Assembly: GCF_017591435.1 (NCBI RefSeq)
Contig: NC_059304.1
Location: 22,336,175 to 22,400,174 of the forward strand
Direction of reading: 5' to 3'
Source: Portunus trituberculatus
Taxonomy: Eukaryota; Arthropoda; Malacostraca; Decapoda; Portunidae
Length of the DNA: 64,000 nucleotides
In this document: positions 1-34,500 of the stretch, piece after piece
Layout: every line of letters starts with the position of its first letter
How positions within the stretch are numbered: the stretch's first letter is position 1
Translations under genes and position numbers: made by a program
The notes under the pieces: model-generated
The model's input: the letters and a program-made list of their open reading frames with translations, nothing else
What the model was told of the DNA's origin: nothing
Databases searched by the model: none

Positions 1-340
1 ACTTTGGAGTCGCGTTTCTCAAGTCGCGCTTCTAAAATCGCTTCGTGTGTGGAGGGCCTTACAGTATGAGATTAAGCTTTTACTTTAATTGGCTGGTAGG
101 ATGGAATAGGATATTTATTTCCCCAGATAAGAAGGTGAAAAATTCTAGCAATCAGCTAATGACTTCTTTGTAAATAATGAACCTACGCTTAACACGAATC
201 GATTACTCATCCCTGCCTGCTTCAACCGTTTTTGTCCGTCTGTATGTATGCCTCGATGTGCGTCCCTTGCACAACATGACGAAATTATAGAATAGTACAT
301 TATTTCAACATAATAATTTGTTCCAACTTATTCTACCTTA
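1..340. other. Unassigned left-edge sequence
   Basis: I see no gene, repeat or RNA in this AT-rich stretch. It lies beyond the truncated end of the antisense LINE that begins near 345. Confidence 0.4.
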
Positions 341-344
341 ACCT

Positions 345-2180
345 ACAATCCCCGGCACTACAGACTCCGTAAGGAAAGCCAGAAGATCACCAGTACAGCG
401 GCCCTGACGGGAGTCATACTGGTGATCATATAGAATATTGTGAAGTGACATGTTTAGGAATCTTCTTATTGAAGATAGATTAAAGAACTTTAGACAAGCA
501 AGAGATTAAAGCTACAGAGCGGTAGTTTGAGAGATTAGAACAGTCACCCTTTTTAGAAAGAGGTTGAATGTATGCAAACTTCCAGCAAGAAGTCGATCGA
601 CAAAGTAGGAAGAGTTTGGCCAGGCAAGGTGCAAGCACGGAGGTACAGTTTTTTGAGAACGATAGGAGGGATCCCACCATATTCATAAGCTTTCCGAGGG
701 TTTAGACTAGCGAGAGCATGGAAAGCATCATTACGAAGAATTTTAATTGATGGCATGAAATAGTCTGAGGGAGGAGGAGAGGGAGGGACAAACCAAAAAT
801 CATCCAAAATAGAGTTATTAGTAAAGGTTTGAAAGAATAGTTCAGCTTTGGAGATAGAAGTGATAGCAGTGGTACCATCAGAATGAAATAAAGGGAAAGA
901 AAGATGAAAAAGTAAAGTTATTGATGTTTTTGGCCAGATGCCAGAAGTCTCAGGAGAGTTGGAGTTTGAAAGATTTGAACATTTTCTATTTTTATGAAGG
1001 AGTGTTTGGCAAGTTGAAGACCAGACTTAGTATTCCGGGGAGAAATATAAAGTGCGTGAGATTCAGGTGATGGGAGGCTCAAGTACCTTTTGTGGGTAAC
1101 TTCTCTATCATGTATAGCAAGAGAACAGGCTGTGTTAAGCCAAGGTTTAGAAAGCTTAGGTTGAGAAAAAGAATGAGGAATGTATGCCTCCATGCCAAAC
1201 ACTATCACCTCCGTTATGCGTTCAACACACACAGATGGGTCTTTGACATGGAAATAGTAATCATTCCAGGGAAAACCAGCATAATAACTCCTCAGCTGGC
1301 AGAGGTAAAATGCCAGAGGCACCTCCGCCCTCAGGGCATCCTGAGGAAGGATTGAAAAAAATAGGACAAGATACAGATGTGAGATTGTGAACGGAGGAGC
1401 CCAACAAAGAAAACAGGATAACAACATAAGCAGAAAGATTAGAGGTAAAAAAAGATCAAGAATGTTTGGCGTATCTCCAAGACGGTCAGGAATACGAGTA
1501 AGGTGTTGCACCAGTTTCTCTAGTTCATGGAGGACAGCAAAGTTGAAGGCTAGTTCACCAGGATGATCAGTGAAGGGAGAGAAAAGCCAAAGCTGGTGGT
1601 GAACATTGAAATCACCAAGGATGGAGATCTTCACAAAAGGGTAGAGGGACAGAATGTGCTCCACTTTAGAAGCTAAATAGTCAGAGAATTTACTATTGTC
1701 AGAGGAGTTAGGGGAGAGATAGACAGCACAGATAAATTTTGTTAGAGAGTGACTATTGACTCGAAGCTAGATGGGATAAAACTCGAAAAATTCAAGAGCG
1801 TGGGCACGAGAGCAAATCAAGTCGTTGCGCACATAGACGCAACATCCAGCTTTGGAACGAAAATGAGGATAGAGAAAGTAGGAGGGAACAGAAAAGATGT
1901 TACTCTCAGTTGCCTCAGACACCTGTGTTTTGGTTAGGAAAAGAAAATGAGGTTTAGTACAGGAGAGGTGGTGTTCCACAGATTGAAAATTAAATTTAAG
2001 GCCGCTAATGTTGCAGAAGTTAAAGAACAAAAAGTTGAGGGAGGTGTCAAGTCATTTTGGGTCGATATAGAGAGAACAGTTCGACCTGGAGATATTTTTG
2101 GTCCCCTCCCCAGAAGGGGACCCCGAGGCTGGATTAGAACTCATCATTTTGTAATTTTAAATGAAGGGTACAGGTAAGTG
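345..2180 (-). mobile_element. LINE-A copy 1: endonuclease and start of reverse transcriptase
   Basis: Read on the minus strand, this is a degenerate non-LTR retrotransposon. Fragments in different frames give an exonuclease-endonuclease-phosphatase type endonuclease, with ILGDFNVHHQLWLF near 1590-1630. A linker follows, and then the N-terminal part of a reverse transcriptase (NPRKAYEYGGIPPIVLK, then a degenerate SNYRSVALISCLSKVL). Frameshifts and stops interrupt it throughout. Unusually, the 5' half survives and the RT catalytic half is missing. Other pieces of the family lie at 11950-13310, 16660-16915, 23160-24480 and 25447-26500. The protein style suggests the Jockey/CR1/I group, but I cannot fix the clade. 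Confidence 0.8.
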
Positions 2181-2515
2181 CATGTAGTTTTGTGTGAAGG
2201 GGGAGAGTTGTCTTTAGAGGGCAGGATGTGACTGCCCCCTTGAGTTGTAGACACAAAGGGAAACGTTCAGCAAGTTCACAACTAGCTTTGATGGTAAGTT
2301 CACAGCACCCCGTTAATTGTATAAACCAGAACTGAGCGACCAGGGCAGGTCCAGATCAGAACTTGTACTATTCGACCTTGCTGGAGTAAATTATCGTTTT
2401 GGTAGGTGTCTACTATCTCCTCCTGACTTCAGTTCTCGCTAACTGATCCCGATTCCTTTTATATAGTAATTTTTAGTGATTTTACTCCGTTTTTACCACA
2501 ACGAGTCAACGTGAA
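2181..2515. other. Unassigned spacer upstream of the SLC5 gene
   Basis: No coding signal is visible. It may contain the SLC5-family promoter, since the first coding exon starts at 3007 after a 3' splice site. I see no core promoter motif I would defend. Confidence 0.3.
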
Positions 2516-2516
2516 G

Positions 2517-2518
<2 letters not shown>

Positions 2519-2577
<59 letters not shown>
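2519..2577. repeat. (GA)n microsatellite
   Basis: About 59 bp of near-perfect GA dinucleotide. The open frames through it (RERERE) are artefacts. Confidence 0.95.
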
Positions 2578-2579
<2 letters not shown>

Positions 2580-2581
<2 letters not shown>

Positions 2582-2699
2582 AGGAGGAGGAGGATTCACT
2601 ATCACGCTTGAACATCATTCTGTGTCATACTGTAATAAGAGTCGGCGGTGTCTCCCTGATCACAGTGTGTACCGCAGCGAAAAGAGGCGTAGAAGACAG
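2580..2699 (+). other. Possible noncoding first exon of the SLC5-family gene
   Basis: The first coding exon is preceded by a pyrimidine tract and an AG at 3003-3004, so an upstream untranslated exon is expected. AGAAGACAG followed by GTAATT at 2700 is a reasonable donor. The 5' end is unknown. This is inference only and needs transcript evidence. Confidence 0.3.
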
Positions 2700-3006
2700 G
2701 TAATTCATCCATTTTAAATATGTAGCTAAGCAAAGAGGTTTGGTCTGAAAGCTGTTGCACTTTATGGAATCATTGTTTTAAACGAGGAATGTTGTTCTTG
2801 CAATGCACAGGATCAGGTGTAACAAAGAGCTACCATCACATGTCACGTCCCTCCGTGTTAAAAGTGAGTTCTTAAATCGCCTTTACAGAGAAGATGAATA
2901 AAATTTTCTTTGATGATCTATCTCTGGGAACGGCTGTTAATCTGTAAAGAACAACAGGTTTGGTGATGACTTTTTTCCCAATGTTTTTTTTTTTCTCGTT
3001 TCAGAG

Positions 3007-24867
<21,861 letters not shown>

Positions 24868-25167
24868 CCTTGTCTGTAGAAATGACGATACTGCACAGGG
24901 CGTCCTCACGATTTGGTGTAATGAATGAACATAATATCACTGTATACAATCATTCACGCAGGATGGTCAAGTGACGCTTGTGCAGAGGTGGTGGTGGTGG
25001 TGATGGTGTTATAGTTGTTTGGTATGGTATAGAGTATGGTGGTGGTAGTGGTGGTATGTTATGATGGCTGTGTGGTGATGATGGCATTGTGGTGTTGTTG
25101 GGGTGTGGTGGTAGGGGTGTTGGTTGTGGTATTCACGCTACACTTCCACAAAGTCAATTGGTGTGTA

Positions 25168-25234
<67 letters not shown>

Positions 25235-25446
25235 AATTTCAGCGTTGTTTGTATGTATGCATATACTACTGTTCTGTTCATTCCCATATACTACGTCGCA
25301 GTCTGAGATACATATAATCGTCTTCGCCTGCGTTCATTCATACCTTATCTATATTAGAATAGTGAATCAGCATTTTTTTTCATGTTTCATTTCTTATTCT
25401 CAGTTGTTTTCATAGTCTGGCCTGTGTGTAGAAATTCCGTGAACTT
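24868..25446. repeat. SLC5 downstream region with (GA)n at 25171-25233
   Basis: This is the probable 3' UTR and flank of the SLC5 gene. It contains TGG-rich low-complexity sequence (24985-25130) and a perfect (GA)n tract. I found no AATAAA signal here. Confidence 0.6.
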
Positions 25447-26500
25447 TCTTATGAATGATAAGTGGTGTTCCTCAGGGTTCTGTCCTGTCACCCACTCTCT
25501 TTCTATTATTCATTAATGACCTTCTTAACCAAACTTCTTGCCCTATCCACTCCTACGCTGATGATACCACCTTACATCTTTCCACGTTCTTTCAGAGACG
25601 TCCAACCCTTCAGGAAATTAACAGATCACGCGGGGACGCCACGGAACGCCTGACTTCCGATCTTTCTAAAATTTCCGATTGGGGCAGAGAAAATCTAGTA
25701 GTTTTCAATGCCTCAAAAACTCAATTCCTCCATTTATCAACTCGACACAACCTTCCAGACAACTATCCCCTCTTCTTCAATGACACTCAACTGTCATCCT
25801 CCTCGGTCTGTCCTTTGCTCATAATCTTAACTGGAAACTTCACATCTCATCTCTTGCTAAAACAGCTTCTATGAAGTTAGGTGTTCTGAGGCGTCTCCGC
25901 CAGCTTTTCTCGCCCCTCCAACTGCTTACTCTGTATAAGGGCCTTATCCGTCCTTGTATGGAGTACTCTTCGCATGTTTGGGCTGGGTTCCAGTCACACA
26001 GCTTTGCTTGATAGGGTGGAATCGAAAGCTCTTCGTCTCATCAACTCCCTCCTCTGACTAACTGTCTTCAGTCTCTTTCTCACCGCCGAAATGTTGCATC
26101 CCTTTCTATATTTTATCGCTATTTTCATGGTAACTGTTCTACTGATCTTGCTAACTGCATGCCTCCCTCCTCCTGCGGCCACGCTGCACAAGGCTTTCTT
26201 CTTCCTCTCATCCCTATTCTGTCCAACTCTCTAATGCAAGAGTTAACCAGTACGCTCAATCATTCATCCCTTTCACTGGTAAATTCTGGAACTCCCTCCC
26301 TGCATCTGTATTTCCAAATTCCTACAACTTGTCTTCTTTTAAGAGGGAGGTATCGAGGCATTTGCTCCCCTAATTCTGGCTGACGGTTTTGGCACTTTTT
26401 CTACTCTTTGGAGAGCCAGCGCTCAAGTGGGCTTTTTTCTAACTTTCTTTTTCTTGCCCTTGGCTGGCCCTCTTCCCTACGTAAAAAAAAAAAAAAAAGA
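25447..26500 (+). mobile_element. LINE-A copy 5: 5'-truncated with poly-A tail
   Basis: It begins inside the RT at SGVPQGSVLSPTLFLLFIND, carries SYADDTTLHLS (25550-25580) and runs through the conserved C-terminal region to a poly-A tract at 26484-26500. Open for 139 codons and then frameshifted near 25800, it is the best-preserved LINE-A piece in the window. It shows the usual 5' truncation of target-primed reverse transcription. Confidence 0.9.
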
Positions 26501-27854
<1,354 letters not shown>

Positions 27855-29239
27855 ATGCGGGGAATTTTTTATAAAAAAATTTAATTATGAAGAATCTTAA
27901 ATTTATTTTGACAAAATGGTAGCGGTAGTTCTCTTAAAAGGCGCTGGTTATAAATTTTGAAAGATTAAGACTGAATACAAATTCACAAAACTTTGCAATA
28001 AACTGCTGGAATAATAACAAGTGAAATTTCTGCCCACAATGTCGTTTGTTCGTTTACAGTCCAGCTCACCGGAGAGAGGATACACATTCACCACAAAATA
28101 CAATGCCCAAAAAGGAAATTACATAATATAATTCATTACACCTTACAATTTAGTTGTGGCGATACTTGTGACTTCCCACTTGCGCGACTTTAACACTTCG
28201 TAGTTCACAGGAAAATAACACTTACTCATCTTTGAGGCCGCAATGTACTATTAACGGGGAGAAAATGTACCAATTGGTGCCACTTCCTCAAGGCAAACAC
28301 ACTGAACCTTGTCTTTGGGGGCCTAGTTACACAGTTTGAGTGGGAGGGGGGAGGACGTACCATGGTGGGTGACAGTCTCCTCCCCTTCACTTTAACCAAT
28401 ACCGCCGCCAATTAATAATTTCACTTTTCTCTATTACCACAAAGAATATCCAGATAATCTTACCAATAGCACCTCCTAACGAAGTTATTGGATAAGATTT
28501 ACCAATTTTTAAATGAACCATAGTGTTTATACTCATATAATTACTTATACAGTAGCAACTCATCCTTCTTCTGAGCAGGCAGAGACGGCTACCCTCTTCT
28601 CCCAGTGTGGTCCACGTGTGTGTGTTTAAGTATTTTGATAGGATATTCTTTTGTGGAAATAAAGAAAAATGAAACATTCAGTTGGCGACGGTGTTGGGTA
28701 AAGTGAAGTGGGGGAGGATTGTCACCCACCACCCACCCCCCTTCAAACTGGGTAACTAGGCCCCCAAAGACAAGGTTAAGTGTGTGTGCTCGAGGACGTG
28801 GCACTATGTGGTACATTTCTCTCCGTTAATAGTACATTTGCGGCCTCAAAAGACGAATAGGTGTTATTTTCTTCTGAACTGCGAAGTTTGATTTATCTCT
28901 TGTGAGCTATGAAGTCGCAAGTAATGCCGCAACTCAATTGTAAGGCTGTGTAATGAATTATATTATGTAATTTCCTTTTGTGCATTGTATTTTGTGGTGA
29001 GTGTGTATCCTCTTTCCTGTGAGCTAGACTGTAAACGAACGAACGTCACTGTGGGGAGAAATTTCACTTGTTATTATTCCAGCGCAGTTTATTGCAAAGT
29101 TTTGTGAATTTGTATTCAGTGTTAATCTTTCAAAATTTATAACCAGTGCCTTCAGTAACAGCTACAGCTACCCTTTTGTCAAAATAAATTTTAGAATATT
29201 TTATTATGATTTTTTTCTCTTACAAAATCCCCCCCCCAT
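27855..29239. mobile_element. Large imperfect palindrome (foldback-type element), TA-flanked
   Basis: The left arm (27855-28453) and right arm (28640-29239) are reverse complements over nearly their whole length, with substitutions and small indels. They flank a spacer of about 185 bp. Matching landmarks are GACAAAATGG against CCCTTTTGTC, TTCACAAAACTTTGCAATAA against TTATTGCAAAGTTTTGTGAA, and AACCTTGTCTTTGGGGGCC against GGCCCCCAAAGACAAGGTT. TA sits at both edges (27853-27854, 29240-29241). There is no transposase. It could be a nonautonomous element with very long terminal inverted repeats, or two copies inserted head to head. Confidence 0.8.
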
Positions 29240-29304
29240 TACATACATGTGTGTGTGTGTGTATTCCTGTCTTTCGTTGTAAACTGTGTATGTGTGCGTG
29301 AGTG

Positions 29305-29319
29305 TGTGTGTGCGCGCGC

Positions 29320-29353
<34 letters not shown>
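29305..29353. repeat. (GT)n microsatellite at the 3' end of LINE-B copy 2
   Basis: GT dinucleotide with GC interruptions. Read on the minus strand it is the (AC)n tail of the LINE that starts at 29354. Confidence 0.9.
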
Positions 29354-29355
<2 letters not shown>

Positions 29356-30312
29356 TTACCTAGTTGTATTTACTTAGTTGTAGTTTTACAGGGCCTGGGC
29401 TATATGCTCGTGTGGCCCCGTCTCCATGTCTACACTTATTCAATTTTTCTTTAAAACTATGCACACTCGTTGCTGACACCACTTCCTCACTCAAACTGTT
29501 CCAAGTCTCAACACATCTTTGGGGGAAACTATATTTTTTAACATCTCTCAGACATCTTCCCTTCCTCAGTTTCTTACTATGCGATCTTGTGCTTCTAATG
29601 TGATATTCTTCTCTCAGGATTAGTTTCTCATTATCCACTTGATCCATTCCGTTAATCAATTATAAACTTGTATCAGATCCCCTCTCTTTCTTCTCTGTTC
29701 CAGGGTTGGTAGATCCATAGCCTTTAGTCTCTCCTCATATGTCATCCCTTTAAATTCTGGAACCATTCTTGTAGCCATTTTTGTAGTCTCTCCAATTTCC
29801 TTATGTGTTTCTTTTTATGGGGTCCACACAACTCCTGCATATTCCAATCTAGGTCTTATTTTAGTACTTATCAATTTCTTCATCATTTCTTTGTCCATAT
29901 AGTGAAATGCTAATCCGATATTCCTTAGCAAATTATATGTCTCTCTGAAAATTCTATCAATATGGCTTACCGGTTGATTGTTTTCTTCCATCGTCACTCC
30001 CATGTCCTTTTCCTTTTTTACTTTTTCTAGTTCTACTCCATCTCCCATCTTATAGATTCCCACTGGTCGTCTTTCACTTTTTCCCATTTCCATGACATGG
30101 CTTTTGTCCACACTGAATTCCATCTTCCATTTTTTACTCCATTTCCAGATCTTGTTTAAGTCTTCCTACAGTATTTCACAATCCTCTTTTTGTTTTATGA
30201 CTGCACAGTTTCGCATCGTCCGCAAACACATTTATGTAGCTGTTCACTCCCTCTGGCATGTCGTTTATATACGAGTATATGAGAAAAAATATTGGCGCCA
30301 ATACTGACCCCT
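29354..30312 (-). mobile_element. LINE-B copy 2: RT C-terminal half
   Basis: Minus-strand open blocks include MGKSERRPVGIYKMGDGVEL, NIGLAFHYMDKEMMKKLIST, IRPRLEYAGVVWTP and YSFPQRCVETWNSLSEEVV. A few frameshifts interrupt it. The 5' truncation is inside the RT at SVLAPIFF near 30300, directly beside a (GT)n tract. The 3' end reads CAACTAGGTAAATACACACA. Confidence 0.85.
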
Positions 30313-30357
30313 GTGTGTGTGTGTGTGTGTGTGGTGTGTGTGTGTGTGCGTGTGTGT
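30308..30357. repeat. (GT)n tail of SINE-1
   Basis: Dinucleotide tract with one GG interruption, joining LINE-B copy 2 to the minus-strand SINE. Confidence 0.85.
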
Positions 30358-30636
30358 AATTCACCACGGTCGTCTGCTGGTCACCCAGCTAGTCTTCCCC
30401 AATACGGAGCGAGCTCAGAGCTCATAGACCGATTTTCGGGTAGGACTGAGACCACAACACACTCCATACACCGGGAAAGCGAGGCCACAACCCCTCGAGT
30501 TACATCCCGTACCTATTTACTGCTAGGTGAACAGGGGCTACACATTAAGAGGCTTGCCCATTTTCCTCGCCGCGCTGGAACTCGAACTCGGGGCTCTCGA
30601 TTGTGAGTCGAGCGTGCTAACCACTACACTACGCGG
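30351..30636 (-). mobile_element. SINE-1, full-length, tRNA-Val-like head
   Basis: The head at 30577-30636, read on the minus strand, has A-box region TAGTGTAGTGGTTAGCAC, anticodon arm CTCGACTCACAATCGAG (loop CTCACAA, anticodon position CAC, as in tRNA-Val) and box B GAGTTCGAGTTCC. The body carries GCCTCTTAATGTGTAGCCCC and CCTGTTCACCTAGCAGTAAA. The 3' end is GGTGAATTACACACAC. It is the most complete member of the family here. It should be read as a SINE head and not as a functional tRNA gene, because the acceptor stem does not close. Confidence 0.85.
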
Positions 30637-30659
30637 TGTGTGTGTGTGTGTGTGTGTGT

Positions 30660-31590
<931 letters not shown>

Positions 31591-31593
31591 AGG

Positions 31594-34500
31594 ATGAAGA
31601 CGTGTCCAATATTGCTGACACTATGCTGGGCGGCCACGACTTATGCCCTGCTGGAGCAAGGCGTGTGGCACCTCACTGCTGGGCCCGTAAGTGTGTTGTA
31701 CTAGCGTGTTTTGTTCCTCATTACCTCCATAACCCAGCCCAGGGAGTGTGCTGTGCTGTACTCCTGTGTCCTGCCCCTCATTACCTCCATACCCCAGCCC
31801 TGGAAGTGTGCCGTGCTGTACTCCTGTGTGTTGGAGTCGTGTAGCACTGTACCTTGAGAACAGGAGTGTGGAAGGGGCTTGTGTGGCACCCTGCATCCCT
31901 GAGGCATCTAACTCCTAGCATTCGATGTAGTGTCAGGACAACAGTCATTGCATTGTAAGGAGAGAGCCACAATGCAAATGGAGGGATAATAATTGCTCTT
32001 CATTTTAGAGGAAGACAAGACACTTACAGTGGAGAGCAATTGTTGTCGACAAACAACAGTTGTTATAAACTAGTTGTAACCCATAAAAAAAAGGGTAAAA
32101 GTCAAGAATAGGACCTCCTTTCTAATTATTAAAACAAGCATGCAAGATGATAAAGTACTTACTATACAACATGTCTGTGATGTTTTAATGTGGGGACGGC
32201 TTTTGTAAGGCTATAGTAATTGAATGAATATTCCGGTGCCTGCAGAATTTAAGTCCACAATGACTTTGGTTGGTTGTTACAGTTTCATACAATAAACTCT
32301 AGATGATTTGTTGTTCTTACTCTTTACAACATTCAGTAAGTACACTACCTGCCGCAAATGAATAATAACGCTGCAATAGATCCGGGAATGTGCGGTGTTC
32401 GGCAAGTTTTCTCTAAGTCCAGCAAGCTGCGGCGAGCCACGCTCCAACCAGTGATTCCTAATATGGCAGCAGACAGGTGTATGGATTGTGACCTTGGGTT
32501 ATTTGCATTTGTTTTGAAATATAGTGGAAAACCAAAGGATCTTGTGGACTTGTGTGTTCGTTACAAACTTATTCTACACGAACTTTATGCTTTTTCAAAT
32601 GTTAGGGTTAGTTTAGTGTCATAGAGGGGGGTGCGGGGGGCCAGCCCCCAGCTAGAAAATGTTAGGTTAAGTTAGTAAATTTTCCTAATTTTTCGTTAAA
32701 AACGGCTGTTTTTGTTCTTATAATTTTTTTTCAGATCGCCATATTTCGCCTCTTTTGGCTCCCCCCCTAAAACCCCCGATTCCCCACAGTCCCCAAAGCT
32801 TGCTGGAGCAGATGGAGGGGGTGGGATGGAGGAAAAGGAGGTGGTCCTATTCTTGACTTTTACTGTGCCAAATGATGTATAGATAGTGACAGGTGATTAA
32901 CTGTGAGGGTTGTCACCAGAAGGCAACTGACAACTCTCACATTAACAAAGAAACAAACAAATCATGAGTTCCACTGCTTAGGGCCAGGTTATGATGAAAT
33001 AAAGCGTGATTGTTTTGGTAGTTTACAAAAAGGATGTACAAAAATGTCAATAAAGATATTATACTCAGTGGAAGCACTTAACACCCAAGCTGAGCAGAGA
33101 TGATTGTGCTTAACTATTTCCTGCACTCTGGATGGTGACCTGGAAAGGAAGGAACAGTGCCCAGCTAACATAACAGGAGACATGGGAACCCAAGAGTGCT
33201 TGGCTATGGGTGGAAGAATGTGTTGGATGTTGTAACGTCAGTTCTGATGTCCCCAAGGAGATGGCAGGCATCACCCCGGCAGATAGGGTTCAGAGGTGGT
33301 CTCATGATATGGCGGGATGGTTAAGTTCATGTCTGGGGTGGAAGCTGGTGGCTGTGGCAGCTGCTGCCATGGCTACTGCTCCATCCAAACCACAGTAGAT
33401 CTCACTAGTTGTGCCTGGCTAGTTAAGGCTTGTCACTCCCTTTGTCTGCCTACCAGGCATCATGACAGTCACTGTTGATTATGTCCTCTATGTCCACTTA
33501 CTGTGTCTGGTGGAGGGTTGGAAGCACAGAGTAGAGTTTGCCCTGGATGCAAGCTGGAACCAGAAAGAGGGTAAGGGACCTACACAATGCCCTTCCTCTT
33601 CCTCCTTGTACCTCCACCTAATTTGTCCTCCTCTAATTGGCTGTCTCTTTTACTTAGATTACTTTTTATCTGGTTTTGTCTTTCTCCTTTTTTGGAGAAA
33701 TTATCACAGAATCCTTTTGTAGGGTTAACTCACACTTAGTAATGAGGCATAGATGTGCATAATTTCAGTGGAGAAATGTGGTTGGAATGGGAAGGCTTTT
33801 TGGGACAAACTAATGAGTGTGTATTGTCCCCAAGACAATTACCATGTAACACTTGTATAGCACTACCTGTGTGGAATAATATCCCTGCTGGTTTCTTGCT
33901 GTATGGAACACTAAGGTTGTACGTCAGTAAGCCATCTTCCAAGCCATGAGATGCTGCAAAATTTTGATCAGGCAAGAATACTCAATATGATATGATGTTC
34001 CACTGGTATAGAGGTTCAGTTAAGAGGTTAGCAGTCCTGCCACTTTCTTACACCAACCACTACTGTAATTAAAATGAAATTGCATGAAAATCAATTCTTC
34101 AAGTTAGTTACTTAGACTGTTGTAAACCAAACATTAGTGGAAAACTTCCTTGCACATTTCCTTAGCTTAAAGGAAAAAGCAAAACAGTAACTAATAAATC
34201 AGATACCTCCTTTTGACTAGTTATAAGATATGTTAAGTTAGAAATTAGGCAATATTGTACTAAGTAGCTATGTAGGCATGTGAAAATGAATGAATCTATC
34301 ATCATTGAGTTCATTACCAAGAGTGGGGTTGATGTGGGGTGTTGTGCAAAGTGACATGTCTAATGACAGATTGAAAATGTATAAGTATGCATTTTTCTGA
34401 AAACAAGGCAGTCTTTTTTTTATGCATGAGGAAAACAAACCAAGGGCAACAAAATATTGAAAAAAAAAAAGGCCCACTTGGAGTGCTGAATCCCTTGAAC

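Noticed and set aside
30577..30636. tRNA-Val gene
   Set aside because: The anticodon arm and boxes are present, but the acceptor stem does not close and the SINE body follows, so it is a SINE head.
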